From the NCBI RefSeq assembly GCF_037137055.1, contig NZ_JBBBNY010000003.1:248001-312000 (forward strand): DNA of 64,000 bases, given 5' to 3'. The notes under the pieces are model-generated. The model ran no database searches. It saw only the letters and a list, made by a program, of their open reading frames with translations, and was not told the DNA's origin. This DNA comes from Frateuria_A yonginensis. GTDB lineage: Bacteria; Pseudomonadota; Gammaproteobacteria; Xanthomonadales; Rhodanobacteraceae. How positions within the stretch are numbered: the stretch's first letter is position 1; every line of letters starts with the position of its first letter. Of this stretch, positions 1 through 9,478 are shown one piece after another. The translations under genes and the position numbers were made by a program.

Positions 1-2427
1 CGTCAGCGTGCGGCGCACGTCGCCGACGCGGGCGAAGCCGGTGATCACCAGCGACACCGGCGCGACCGTGCGCTGCGGCTGCTCGCCGTCCTGCCACACG
101 GTCTGCATGGAGAGCGAGTCCTTGCCGACCGGGATGGCGATGTCCAGCGCAGGGCAGAGCTCCATGCCGACCGCCTTGACCGCGTCGAACAGCGCGGCGT
201 CCTCGCCCGGATGGTTGACCGCGGCCATCCAGTTCGCCGACAGGCGGATCTCGCCCAGCGACTCGATCGGCGCGGCGGCGAGGTTGGTGATCGCCTCGCC
301 CACCGCCAGGCGCGCGGCGTCGGGGCTGCTGAGCAGCGCGACCGGGGCGCGCTCGGCCATCGCCATCGCCTCGCCCTGGTAGCCGTCGAAGTCGGTCAGC
401 GTGACCGCGCAGTCGGCCACCGGCACCTGCCATGGACCGACCATCGGGTCGCGGTGGTTGAGGCCGCCGACGGTACGGTCGCCGATGGTGACCAGGAAGC
501 TCTTGCTGCCCACGGTGGGCAGGCGCAGCACGCGCTGCACCGCCTCGTCCATGCCGATGCCGGAAAGGTCCGGCAGCAGGTCCACGCGCGGCTTGATCCG
601 CCGCGTATCGCGGTGCATGCGCGGCGGCTTGCCAAACAGCACGTCCATCGGCAGGTCGATCACGGTGAGGTTGCGGCGCGGATCGGTCACGCGCAGCACG
701 CGCTCGGCGGTGGCGGCACCGACCACGGCATAGGGACAGCGCTCGCGCCGGCAGTACGCCTCGAACTCGGGCAGGTGCTCCGGCGCGATGGCCAGCACGT
801 AGCGCTCCTGCGACTCGTTGCTCCACACCTGCATCGGCGAGAGCGAAGGGTCGTCGCAAGGCACCCTGGAGAGATCGATCTCGCCGCCCACGCCGGCGTC
901 GTTGAGCAGCTCGGGAATCGCGTTGGACAGCCCGCCCGCGCCGACGTCGTGGATGCTGACGATCGGATTGTGCTCGCCACGCATCCAGCAGCTGTCGATC
1001 ACCTGCTGGCAACGCCGCTCCATCTCGGCGTTGTCGCGCTGCACCGAGGCGAAATCCAGCTCCGCGCTGGAGGCGCCGGAAGCCACCGAGGAGGCGGCGC
1101 CACCGCCCAGGCCGATCAGCATCGCGGGGCCGCCCAACACGACCACCGCGTGGCCGGGCTGCACCTCGCGCTTCTGCACGTGCTCGCGGCGGATGTTGGC
1201 CAGGCCGCCGGCGATCATGATCGGCTTGTCGTAGCCGCGACGCACGCCGGCTTCGCCGGTCTCGTGCTCGTAGGTGCGGAAGTATCCGCCCAGGCACGGA
1301 CGGCCGAACTCGTTGTTGAAGGCGGCGGCGCCGAGCGGTCCGTCGCGCATGATCTCGAACGCGCTGGCCATCCGCGGCGGCAGCGGACGCTCGACCTCCC
1401 ACGGTTCCGGCGCGCCTGGAATGCGCAGGTCGGACACCGAGAAGCCGGTCAGGCCCGCCTTGGGCTTGGCCCCGCGGCCGGTCGCACCCTCGTCGCGGAT
1501 CTCGCCGCCGGCGCCGGTGGCCGCGCCCGGCCAGGGCGCGATCGCGGTGGGGTGGTTGTGGGTCTCGACCTTGATCGCGTAGTCGACCTGCTCCTGGTGC
1601 GCACGCCAGATCCCCCCGCCGTCGGTGAAGAAACGCCTGCCCGCGTGACCCTCGATCACCGCGGCGTTGTCCTTGTAGGCGGACAGCGTGTGCGCCGGCG
1701 AGCGCTGGTGGGTGTGCTTGATCATGGCGAACAGGCTCTTGTCCTGCGCCTCGCCGTCGATCGTCCAGCTCGCGTTGAAGACCTTGTGGCGGCAGTGCTC
1801 GGAATTGGCCTGCGCGAACATGAACAGTTCCGCGTCGGTCGGGTCGCGGCCGAGTTCGGCGTAGCGGGCCACCAGGTAGTCGATCTCGTCCTCGGCCAGC
1901 GCCAGGCCCAGGCGGGCGTTGGCCGCGGCCAGGGCCTCGCGCGGCTGGTCGCCCAGCTCAACGTGCAGCAGGTCGCCCGGCGCGCCGGCCAGGAACAGGC
2001 CCTGCGCCTGGGCCAGGTCGGTCAGCACCGACTGCGTCATCGGGTCGTGCAGCGCCGCCAGCACCGCCTCGTACCCGGCGGTCCCCGCGTCCGGCAGGCC
2101 GGCGGCCTGCCAGGCGACCCCGCGCTCGACCCGGCGCACGTCGAAACCCGCGCCGTGCAGGATGTCGGTGGCCTTGCTGGACCAGGGCGAGATCGTGCCC
2201 AGGCGCGGCACGGTCCACAGCGTGGCCGGTTCCGGCGTGGCGTCCTTCGCCTCCAGCACCTCCAGCAGGCGCCTGCGCTCGGCGCCTTCGGGCGCGCGCT
2301 CGGCGTCCAGCACGTAGACGAACCAGCACGCCTGTACGCGGGCGCCGCGGTGCGCCGCATCGAGGCGTGCGTTCAGGCGGTCCAGACGAAACGGCGAAAG
2401 GGCGCTCTGCCCGTCGAAAGCGATCAT
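1..2427 (-). CDS. purL: Phosphoribosylformylglycinamidine synthase, N-terminal 809 codons (cut by window edge)
   Basis: PurL converts FGAR plus glutamine and ATP to FGAM in de novo purine synthesis, in the cytoplasm. The reverse strand is open without a stop from ATG 2427 to base 1, giving 809 of the roughly 1300 codons usual for the single-chain proteobacterial enzyme. The C-terminal part, with the glutaminase, lies outside the window. The start reads MIAFDGQSALSPFRLDRL, matching the PurS-like N-terminus of large PurL. Further in are the FGAM-synthase segments AAFNNEFGRPCLGGYFR, GGPAMLIGLGGGAASS, and SIHDVGAGGLSNA. It lies 107 bases downstream of dsbC on the same strand. The long open frame antisense to it is a GC-codon artefact. 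Confidence 0.95.
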   Translation of the reverse strand, partial: MIAFDGQSALSPFRLDRLNARLDAAHRGARVQACWFVYVLDAERAPEGAERRRLLEVLEAKDATPEPATLWTVPRLGTISPWSSKATDILHGAGFDVRRVERGVAWQAAGLPDAGTAGYEAVLAALHDPMTQSVLTDLAQAQGLFLAGAPGDLLHVELGDQPREALAAANARLGLALAEDEIDYLVARYAELGRDPTDAELFMFAQANSEHCRHKVFNASWTIDGEAQDKSLFAMIKHTHQRSPAHTLSAYKDNAAVIEGHAGRRFFTDGGGIWRAHQEQVDYAIKVETHNHPTAIAPWPGAATGAGGEIRDEGATGRGAKPKAGLTGFSVSDLRIPGAPEPWEVERPLPPRMASAFEIMRDGPLGAAAFNNEFGRPCLGGYFRTYEHETGEAGVRRGYDKPIMIAGGLANIRREHVQKREVQPGHAVVVLGGPAMLIGLGGGAASSVASGASSAELDFASVQRDNAEMERRCQQVIDSCWMRGEHNPIVSIHDVGAGGLSNAIPELLNDAGVGGEIDLSRVPCDDPSLSPMQVWSNESQERYVLAIAPEHLPEFEAYCRRERCPYAVVGAATAERVLRVTDPRRNLTVIDLPMDVLFGKPPRMHRDTRRIKPRVDLLPDLSGIGMDEAVQRVLRLPTVGSKSFLVTIGDRTVGGLNHRDPMVGPWQVPVADCAVTLTDFDGYQGEAMAMAERAPVALLSSPDAARLAVGEAITNLAAAPIESLGEIRLSANWMAAVNHPGEDAALFDAVKAVGMELCPALDIAIPVGKDSLSMQTVWQDGEQPQRTVAPVSLVITGFARVGDVRRTLT

Positions 2428-2534
2428 GCGGGGGATCTGGCGCGATGCGGGAAAGCGCCCATTCTACCCGATGCGGCCGCGCGGCCATGCCCCGGCCCGG
2501 CCGCGGGACCTCCGGTCCGCGCGGCCGCGGCCGC

Positions 2535-3299
2535 TCAGCTGCCCTTCTGCAGCAGGCTCAGCAGCTTGTCGGGAGGCAGGTAGCCGCCCAGCACCATGCC
2601 GTCCGGACCGATGATCATGGGCGTGCCGTCGACCCCCAGCTTCACGCCCAGCTCGTATTCGTCCTTCACCGGGTTCGGGCAGGTGGCCGGCTTGGGCGCC
2701 TTGCCCTGCTTGGCTGCGGTGAAGGCGGCCTTGCGGTCCGGCGCGCACCACACCGAGACCATCTCCTTGTACGTGTCGGTGGGGTCGCCCGCGGTGGTGG
2801 TGACGCCCTCGCGCGGCCAGGCCAGGTACTCGACCGCGATGCCCTCGGCGTTGAGCTGGTCGATGTGCGAGTGGAACATGCGGCAGTAGCCGCAGTTGAC
2901 GTCGGAGAACACGGTCACGGTGTACTTCGGGTTCGGCGGCGCGAACACGATCCGCTGCGAGGCCGGCACCTTCGCCAGCTCCGCCTTGCGGAACGCCGCC
3001 CAGCCGCGTTCGCTGAGGTTGCGCTTGGCGCTCAGGTCGACCAGGTCGCCGTGGAGCATGTACCTGCCGTCGGTGCTCACGTAGACCAGCTGGCCGGAGG
3101 CGATCACCTGGTAGAAGCCGGGCAGGGCCGAGGGCGTGATCGAATCGAACTGCACGCCGGGCGCGATGCCGCGCAGCGCCGTGCGCACCACCGTCTCGGC
3201 GGCCGGATCCACGCCCGGGGCAGTGCTCGGGCGGTCGGCCGCGGCGGCGGCGACCGCGAAGGCGCCGGCGAGCAGCGCGAAGGGAAGCTTGCTGAACAT
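2535..3299 (-). CDS. dsbC: Periplasmic thiol:disulfide interchange protein DsbC
   Basis: This 254-residue protein is a periplasmic disulfide isomerase that reshuffles wrong disulfides in exported proteins and is kept reduced by DsbD. A signal peptide (MFSKLPFALLAGAFAVAAAAA) is followed by a DsbC dimerisation-like region (about 25-95) and a thioredoxin fold. The redox motif is C136-G-Y-C139, and further on come the structural cysteines (WCAPD and PATCPNP) and the cis-Pro segment GVDGTPMIIGPDG. Length fits the family. Start ATG 3299 was chosen because it opens directly into the signal peptide, with a GAGG six or so bases upstream. It lies 119 bases after xerD on the same strand; that xerD-dsbC pairing is also seen in other gammaproteobacteria. 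Confidence 0.94.
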   Translation of the reverse strand: MFSKLPFALLAGAFAVAAAAADRPSTAPGVDPAAETVVRTALRGIAPGVQFDSITPSALPGFYQVIASGQLVYVSTDGRYMLHGDLVDLSAKRNLSERGWAAFRKAELAKVPASQRIVFAPPNPKYTVTVFSDVNCGYCRMFHSHIDQLNAEGIAVEYLAWPREGVTTTAGDPTDTYKEMVSVWCAPDRKAAFTAAKQGKAPKPATCPNPVKDEYELGVKLGVDGTPMIIGPDGMVLGGYLPPDKLLSLLQKGS

Positions 3300-3418
3300 C
3301 GAAACCTCGCAGCCGCGTGGGGGATGGCGGCGGACGCCCGATTCTGGCACAGGCCGCCGGGCCGAAACGTGAGCAATCCATGAGCCCGCGACCCGGGTGA
3401 ACCGGGCACCCGAACGGC

Positions 3419-4330
3419 TCAACCGCGGGGATGGTGCTTCGCGTGCAGGCGCTTGAGGCCCTCCTTCGCCACCAGCGTGTAGATCTGGGTGGTGCTGAGC
3501 GAGGCGTGGCCGAGCAGCAGTTGCAGCGCGCGCAGGTCGGCCCCGTGATTGAGCAGGTGGGTGGCGAAGGAGTGGCGCAGCACGTGCGGCGAGATCCGCC
3601 GCGCGTCGATGCCCACCGCCAGGGCGTGGCGCTTGACCAGGGTCCAGAACATCTGCCGGGTCATGCCCTCGCCGCGCCGGCTGAGGAACAGCGCGGCCGG
3701 CTGGCGTCCCTTGGCCAGCTGCGGCCGGGCGTCGACGAGATAGGCCTCGATGCGCTCCAGCGCCACCTCGCCGACCGGCACCAGGCGATCCTTGCCGCCC
3801 TTGCCGGTGATCCTGAGCACGCCCTGGCGCGCGTTCAGCGCGGCCAGCGGCAGCTCCACCAGTTCGGACACGCGCAGTCCCGAGGCGTACATCAGCTCGA
3901 GCATGGCGCGATCGCGCAGACCCAGCGGCGTGGAAACATCCGGCGCGGCCAGCAACGCCTCGATCTCGCGCTCGGCCAGCGCCTTGGGCAGGCTGCGCGG
4001 CATGCGCGGCCGCTCGATCAGCAGCGTCGGGTCCTCGAAGCCCGGTTGTTCCCTGGCCAGGTGCCCGTAGTAGCGGCGGAAGGCGGACTGGCGCCGGGCC
4101 ATCGAGCGCACCGCAGCGCTCCGGCTTCCGTGGAACACGGACAGGTCCTCGCGCCGCGCGGTCTGCAGGCTGCGTCCACGCGCGGCGAGCCAGCGCGCGA
4201 GTCCTTCCAGGTCCTGCCGGTAGGCCTCCAGGGTGCGGTCGGCCAGGCCATCCTCCGACCAGACCCGCTCCAGGAAGGCGGCGATGCTGCGCTGGTCGGC
4301 TTCGGCGATACTTGCGTCTTCTTCCTGCAT
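3419..4330 (-). CDS. xerD: Site-specific tyrosine recombinase XerD
   Basis: XerD acts with XerC at dif to resolve chromosome dimers during division. The 303-residue chain has an N-terminal SAM-like core-binding domain (about 12-95) and a C-terminal catalytic domain. All the tyrosine-recombinase residues are visible: Arg in ASGLRVSEL, Lys in GKGGKDRLVP, His/Arg in PHVLRHSFATHLL, His in LLGHASLSTTQIY, and the nucleophile Tyr in that last motif. Start ATG 4330 (MQEEDASIAEADQ) gives the normal XerD length. It is called XerD rather than XerC from the SPHVLRHSFATHLLNHGADLR segment and the dsbC neighbour; XerC is a less likely alternative. Confidence 0.93.
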   Translation of the reverse strand: MQEEDASIAEADQRSIAAFLERVWSEDGLADRTLEAYRQDLEGLARWLAARGRSLQTARREDLSVFHGSRSAAVRSMARRQSAFRRYYGHLAREQPGFEDPTLLIERPRMPRSLPKALAEREIEALLAAPDVSTPLGLRDRAMLELMYASGLRVSELVELPLAALNARQGVLRITGKGGKDRLVPVGEVALERIEAYLVDARPQLAKGRQPAALFLSRRGEGMTRQMFWTLVKRHALAVGIDARRISPHVLRHSFATHLLNHGADLRALQLLLGHASLSTTQIYTLVAKEGLKRLHAKHHPRG

Positions 4331-4376
4331 GCCAAGATGCTCGCCCGCGGCCCGCGGCGGGCGCAAGCACGAGCCG

Positions 4377-4874
4377 ATGACCGTACTCGACGATGCCGCC
4401 CTCCCCTGCCCGCTGTGGCGACGCCTCGCCGCGCTGGTGTACGACCTGCTCGCGGTACTCGCGATCGTGATGGTGGTGGGTCTGCTGTGCCAGCTCGCCA
4501 CCGGCGGGCGATTGATCGCGACCGGTGCGCACACGCACATCGCCTGGTGGTACCAGCCGCTGCAGGGCCTGGTGGTGGCGGCGTACTTCGCGGTCTCGTG
4601 GCTGCGCGGGGGCCAGACCCTGGGCATGCGGCCGTGGCACATCCGCCTGACCGCCGCGGACGGCGGCAGGATCGCTCCCGGACAGGCGCTGCGGCGCGTC
4701 GTCGTCGCCGCGCTGCCGCTGCTGCTGCTCGGACTGGCGCCCTGGCTGGGCCTGGGCGGCGCCGTGTGGGCGGCACTGGCCGGCTGGGCGCTGTGGTTCG
4801 CGCCGGCCCTGGTCGACCCGCGCCGCCGTGCGCTGCACGACCTGGCCGCCGGCACCGCGCTTCGCCGCAGCTGA
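4377..4874 (+). CDS. RDD-family inner-membrane protein
   Basis: This 165-residue protein has the RDD domain layout. An N-terminal Arg (LWRRLAALVYD) opens the first membrane helix (about 15-40) and a second helix follows at about 65-80. The cytoplasmic GQTLGMRPWHIRL motif comes next, then two more hydrophobic stretches (about 105-150). The conserved aspartates are in YDLLA and PRRRALHDLAAGT. The function of RDD proteins is poorly defined; some act as Na+(Li+)/H+ antiporters, but nothing here assigns a substrate. It is divergent from xerD, with only 46 bases between the start codons, so the two promoters must be interleaved or overlap coding sequence. Confidence 0.85.
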   Translation: MTVLDDAALPCPLWRRLAALVYDLLAVLAIVMVVGLLCQLATGGRLIATGAHTHIAWWYQPLQGLVVAAYFAVSWLRGGQTLGMRPWHIRLTAADGGRIAPGQALRRVVVAALPLLLLGLAPWLGLGGAVWAALAGWALWFAPALVDPRRRALHDLAAGTALRRS

Positions 4875-4944
4875 GCACGGCGCCACCGCGCGAAGGCGCA
4901 CCTGCTTCACATCCGCCGCGAGCGCGCTTGCTGTACAAGAGCGC

Positions 4945-5688
4945 ATGGCCGCCTCCGCTCCCGTCCGCAGCGATGCCGAACTGCTCCGCGTCAACCGCGG
5001 CTTCTACGAGGCGCTGTGGGCACAGGCGCGGCTGATCGAACCGGACCGTTTCAATACCTGGCCGCTGCTGCGCGAACTGGCCTCGGCCGCGCCGCGCCGG
5101 CTGGAAGTCGCCCCCGGGCTTCGCCCGCGCCTGCCGCTGGAAGACACCTGCTTCGTCGACCTCAGCCACGCGGCCCTGCGCCGGCTGCGCGCAAGAGGCG
5201 CCGCCGCCATGCACGGCATGATCGGCGCCCTGCCCTGCGCCGACGCACAGTTCGACCTGGTCTGCGCCTTCGACATCCTCGAACACGTCGCCGACGACGA
5301 GGGCGCGCTGCGCGAGCTGGCGCGGGTGGCCGCCCCCGGCGCCACGCTGCTGCTGTCGGTGCCGCTGCACGCCGCCGCCTGGACCGCGTTCGACGAGTTC
5401 GTCGGCCACTGCCGCCGCTACGAGCCGGAGGCCATCGAAGCCCTGCTCGCGCACCATGGATTCGCGCTGGAGCGCAGCGCGGTCTATGGCATGCAACCGA
5501 AGTCGTCGCGGCTGCTGGACCTGGGTCAGTGGTTCCTCACCCACCAGCGCGAACGCGCGATGTGGTGGTACAACCGCGTGTTCATGCCGCTGGGGCTGCG
5601 CTTCCAGAAGCCGTTGCAGTGGCGCGAGGGCTTGCGCGACGTGGACGGGGTGGACGAGGTCTTGCTGGTCTGCCGGCGGCGCGGCTGA
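4945..5688 (+). CDS. SAM-dependent class I methyltransferase (type 11-like)
   Basis: The 247-residue soluble protein has a Rossmann-type methyltransferase core. CFVDLSHAALRRL is the motif II-like acidic strand, and FDLVCAFDILEHVADDEGALREL is the type 11 motif-IV region. LLLSVPLHA and the post-core helices follow. The usual glycine-rich motif I (GxGxG) is replaced by LEVAPGLRPRLPL, a shortened variant, so SAM binding is inferred from the rest of the fold. Length suits a small-molecule methyltransferase. ATG 4945 (MAASAPVRSDAE) was chosen because upstream in-frame sequence reads through the end of the RDD gene. The substrate cannot be read from the sequence. Confidence 0.85.
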   Translation: MAASAPVRSDAELLRVNRGFYEALWAQARLIEPDRFNTWPLLRELASAAPRRLEVAPGLRPRLPLEDTCFVDLSHAALRRLRARGAAAMHGMIGALPCADAQFDLVCAFDILEHVADDEGALRELARVAAPGATLLLSVPLHAAAWTAFDEFVGHCRRYEPEAIEALLAHHGFALERSAVYGMQPKSSRLLDLGQWFLTHQRERAMWWYNRVFMPLGLRFQKPLQWREGLRDVDGVDEVLLVCRRRG

Positions 5689-5760
5689 TCCGCCCCCTGG
5701 CGCCTGAGGCGGGCGCCCGACGCGCAGGTACCGACGCTTCGGCAGCGCCCGATGCGGCGC

Positions 5761-5790
5761 TGCACAATCCGCGCGCGAAGCCACTAGAAT
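5761..5790 (+). promoter_or_regulatory. Possible sigma70 promoter before phaZ
   Basis: TGCACA (5761-5766) and TAGAAT (5785-5790) are separated by 18 bases, in the gap between the methyltransferase and the PHB depolymerase. The -10 is good for this GC-rich sequence and the -35 is weak. Read by eye only. Confidence 0.3.
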
Positions 5791-5816
5791 GGCGTTTTGC
5801 CCAACCCACCGTCGCC

Positions 5817-7097
5817 ATGCTCTACCAACTCCACGAATGGCAGCGCGCCTTCCTGGGCCCGATGAGCTACTTCGCCCACGCCAGTGCGAGGATGTTCAGC
5901 GAGCCCGGCAGCCTGCTTTCGCAGTGGCCGGGCGCGGCGCGCATCGCGGCCGGTTGCGAGCTGATGTACCGGCTGGGCAAGGACTACGAGAAGCCCGCCT
6001 TCGGCATCCACGAGATACGGACCGCCGGGCGGACGGTGGCCGTGGTGGAACAGACCGCGCTGGAGTTGCCGTTCTGCCAGCTCAAGCGCTTCAAGCGCTA
6101 CAGCGATGATCCGGCGGTGATCGAGACGATGCGCCGGCAGCCTGTGGTGCTGGTGGTCGCGCCGCTCTCGGGCCACCATGCCACGCTGCTGCGCGACACC
6201 GTGCGTACGCTGCTGCGCGACCACAAGGTGTACGTCACCGACTGGGTCGACGCGCGCATGGTGCCGGCCGAGGCCGGCATGTTCCGGCTCGACGACTACG
6301 TGGCCTACGTCGAGCGCTTCATCCGCCACATCGGCGCAGACGAGCTGCACGTGATCTCGGTCTGCCAGCCCACCGTGCCGGTGCTGGCGGCGGTGTCGCT
6401 GATGGCCGCGCGCGGCGAGGAGACGCCGCGCAGCCTGGTGATGATGGGCGGCCCGATCGACCCGCGGAAGAGCCCGACCAGTGTCAACAACCTGGCCACC
6501 ACCCAGCCGCTGTCCTGGTTCGAGGCCAACCTGATCCACACCGTCCCGGCCAATTACCCCGGGCGCGGCCGCAAGGTCTATCCCGGTTTCCTGCAGCATG
6601 CGGGCTTCATCGCGATGAACCCCGGCCGGCACCTCGACTCGCATTGGGACTACTACCTCGACCTCCTGCGCGGCGACCTGGACGACGCCGAGGCGCACCG
6701 TCGCTTCTACGACGAGTACAACGCCGTGCTGGACATGCCGGCCGGCTACTACCTCGACACCATCAGCACCGTGTTCCAGCAGTGCCTGCTGCCGCGCGGC
6801 CTGTGGGAGGTGAACGGCGAGCGCGTGGACCCCGGTGCGATCGCGCGCGGCGCCCTGCTCACCATCGAGGGTGAACTGGACGACATCTCCGGCCTGGGCC
6901 AGACCGAGGCGGCGCATGCGCTGTGCACCGGCATCCCGGCCGCGCGCCACGCGCACCGGGTGATCGCGGGCGCGGGCCACTACGGCATCTTCAGCGGGCG
7001 ACGCTGGCGCGAGACGGTCTACCCGCAGGTGCGCGACTTCATCCGCCGTCATGCCGGCCAGCGGGCGCGCAAGGCGGCCATTCAGCGCAAGGGGTGA
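5817..7097 (+). CDS. phaZ: Intracellular polyhydroxybutyrate depolymerase
   Basis: This 426-residue alpha/beta hydrolase mobilises intracellular PHB granules. It has no signal peptide and matches the PhaZ layout known from Cupriavidus (Ralstonia), where the nucleophile is Cys rather than Ser. The triad can be placed at Cys183 (VISVCQPTVPVLA), Asp355 (EGELDDISG) and His388 (GAGHYGIFSG), the same numbers as in the Cupriavidus enzyme. The family N-terminus MLYQLHEWQRAFLGP supports ATG 5817. No PHB synthase or phasin gene is nearby. Its last 16 bases overlap the convergent GH43 gene tail to tail. Confidence 0.93.
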   Translation: MLYQLHEWQRAFLGPMSYFAHASARMFSEPGSLLSQWPGAARIAAGCELMYRLGKDYEKPAFGIHEIRTAGRTVAVVEQTALELPFCQLKRFKRYSDDPAVIETMRRQPVVLVVAPLSGHHATLLRDTVRTLLRDHKVYVTDWVDARMVPAEAGMFRLDDYVAYVERFIRHIGADELHVISVCQPTVPVLAAVSLMAARGEETPRSLVMMGGPIDPRKSPTSVNNLATTQPLSWFEANLIHTVPANYPGRGRKVYPGFLQHAGFIAMNPGRHLDSHWDYYLDLLRGDLDDAEAHRRFYDEYNAVLDMPAGYYLDTISTVFQQCLLPRGLWEVNGERVDPGAIARGALLTIEGELDDISGLGQTEAAHALCTGIPAARHAHRVIAGAGHYGIFSGRRWRETVYPQVRDFIRRHAGQRARKAAIQRKG

Positions 7098-8064
7098 GCC
7101 TCGACACCCTGCCGCGTCATCTTCACCGGCAGGATGCGACCGCGGGCGTCGAACTCGAGCCGGTCGATGCAGACCACGCGGTGGTTGGCGGCGGTCTCGC
7201 CCTCGGGCCGGCGGTGATAGACGATGTACCAGCGCCCGTCGGGCGTGTGCAGCAGCGAATGGTGGCCGGCGCCGGTGGCGATCGCGGGGTCCTGCTGCAG
7301 GATCGTGCCAATGCGCCGGAACGGCCCGGTGGGCGAGGCGCCGATCGCGTAGGCCACCGCGTAGTCCGGCCCGGTCCAGCCACCCTCCGACCACATCAGG
7401 TAGTAGCGCCCGTCGCGCTTGAACATCATCGGCCCCTCGACGTAGCGCTCGGGGGTGATCTCCTTGAAGGTGCTGCCGTCGGCGAACGGCGCGAAGCCGC
7501 TGAAGTCGTCCTTCAGGCGTGCGATGTTGGCGTGCTTCCAGCCGCCGTAGAGCAGGTAGTACCGGCCGTCGTCGTCGCGGAACACGGACGGGTCGATCGG
7601 CTGCGCGCCGTGGTGGAAGGCGCCCACCAGCGGCTTGCCGAGCAGGTCGCGGAACGGCCCCTCGGGGTGGTCGGCGACGGCCACGCCGATGCCGCCGGTC
7701 TGGCGGTCGCTCTGGATGTCGTTGGCGGCGAAGAAGAGATAGTAGCGCCCATCCCGGGCCACGATCGCCGGCGCCCACAGCGCGCGCCGGGCCCAGGTCA
7801 CCGCGTGCACGTCCAGCACCCGCGGGTGGCGCGTCCAGTGCACCAGGTCCGGCGAGGAGAAGGCATCGAAGAACAGCTGCCGGTCGTAGGCGTCCGAGGT
7901 GGTGGGGTAGATCCAGTACGACGAGCCGAAGATCGCCGCCTCCGGGTCGGCGTACCAACCGGGGAACACCGGGTTGCCGGCGAGCGCCGGTGGCGCCCCC
8001 GACGCGAAGGCGACACTGGCCGCGAGACAGGCCCACCACAGCCGCCCCCGCATCGGGCACCCGT

Positions 8065-8068
<4 letters not shown>
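7082..8068 (-). CDS. Secreted glycoside hydrolase family 43 (beta-xylosidase/alpha-L-arabinofuranosidase type)
   Basis: The 328-residue protein begins with a signal peptide (about 1-30, ending ASGAPPALAG) and folds as a five-bladed propeller glycosidase. The three acidic GH43 residues can be assigned: the base Asp in PGWYADPEAAIFG, the modulating Asp in QPIDPSVFRDDDG, and the acid Glu in YVEGPMMFKRDG. It would release xylose or arabinose units from plant polysaccharide side chains in the periplasm or outside; which one cannot be told. The 3' end of the threonine aldolase overlaps its ATG by four bases (ATGA), so the two genes are probably translationally coupled, an odd pairing. Confidence 0.9.
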
Positions 8069-9093
<1,025 letters not shown>

Positions 9094-9167
9094 GTTCCAC
9101 CTCGTCACTGCGGAAAGAGGCAGCTTGGCGCCGGGCGCCGCCGCAGGCAAGCACCCGGCCCGGGCAC

Positions 9168-9190
9168 AAAAAACCCGCGCGTGCGCGGGC
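9168..9190 (-). terminator. Intrinsic terminator of tRNA-Lys
   Basis: On the minus strand the sequence is CCCGCGC-AC-GCGCGGG followed directly by six T. The stem is 6-7 GC pairs. It lies five bases past the encoded CCA of the tRNA, so it is a textbook rho-independent terminator. Confidence 0.9.
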
Positions 9191-9194
9191 GAGA

Positions 9195-9270
9195 TGGTGG
9201 GTCGTCCGAGACTCGAACTCGGGACCAATAGATTAAAAGTCTACTGCTCTACCAACTGAGCTAACGACCC
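9195..9270 (-). tRNA. tRNA-Lys (anticodon UUU)
   Basis: The 76-base cloverleaf is on the minus strand. Acceptor GGGTCGT pairs with ACGACCC, the D arm is AGCTCAGTTGGTAGAGC, and the anticodon loop CTTTTAA has TTT in the centre. The T arm is GGTTCGA-like (GAGTTCGAGTCTC). The discriminator A is followed by a genome-encoded CCA. It sits between queC and ltaE, as in related xanthomonads, with its own promoter and terminator. Confidence 0.97.
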
Positions 9271-9288
9271 ATCAAAGGGGAACGGCAA

Positions 9289-9317
9289 ATTTTATGGCCT
9301 GGCCGCTGGCCGCACAA
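9289..9317 (-). promoter_or_regulatory. Promoter of tRNA-Lys
   Basis: On the minus strand TTGTGC (9317-9312) and TAAAAT (9294-9289) are 17 bases apart. The predicted start is about a dozen bases before the mature tRNA. A C-rich discriminator-like stretch (CCGTTCCCC) follows the -10. The -10 is convincing and the -35 only fair. Confidence 0.5.
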
Positions 9318-9339
9318 GCGAATACGCCGCGCCCATGAA

Positions 9340-9465
9340 GGGCGAACCTGCTTGCGATGCTTCTCGGCGCCGGACGACACGCCCGCGCGGGACCGAGCTA
9401 GCTCGCGATGCTTTTGGGGCGCCGGATGCGACCAGAGCGTCGCGAGCAAGCGCGCTCCGGGCACG
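9340..9465. repeat. Decayed REP repeats between queC and tRNA-Lys
   Basis: A degenerate REP arm at 9389-9411 (GAGCTAGCTCGCGATGC) faces a right arm at 9437-9460 (GTCGCGAGCAAGCGCGCTCC). A second partial copy (CTTGCGATGCTTCTCGGCGCCGGACG, read as 9351-9375) lies just upstream and resembles the first as a direct repeat. The arms match the REPINs found elsewhere in the window but with more mismatches, so this looks like an older insertion. Confidence 0.6.
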
Positions 9466-9478
9466 GAGGCGAGCGGTT

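Noticed and set aside
211..2583. Long open frame on the plus strand antisense to purL
   Set aside because: It is a GC-codon shadow: purL reads cleanly on the minus strand with family motifs, and the antisense product is Ala/Arg/Gly-rich with no domain.
2535..4994. A fused frame joining dsbC to an upstream stretch on the minus strand
   Set aside because: The dsbC signal peptide starts at 3299. The upstream part is out-of-frame antisense to xerD/RDD sequence, so no fusion is real.
9195..9228. An upstream start for the threonine aldolase at 9228
   Set aside because: That reading runs across the tRNA-Lys 3' end and its terminator. The GTG at 9093 has a ribosome site and the family N-terminus.
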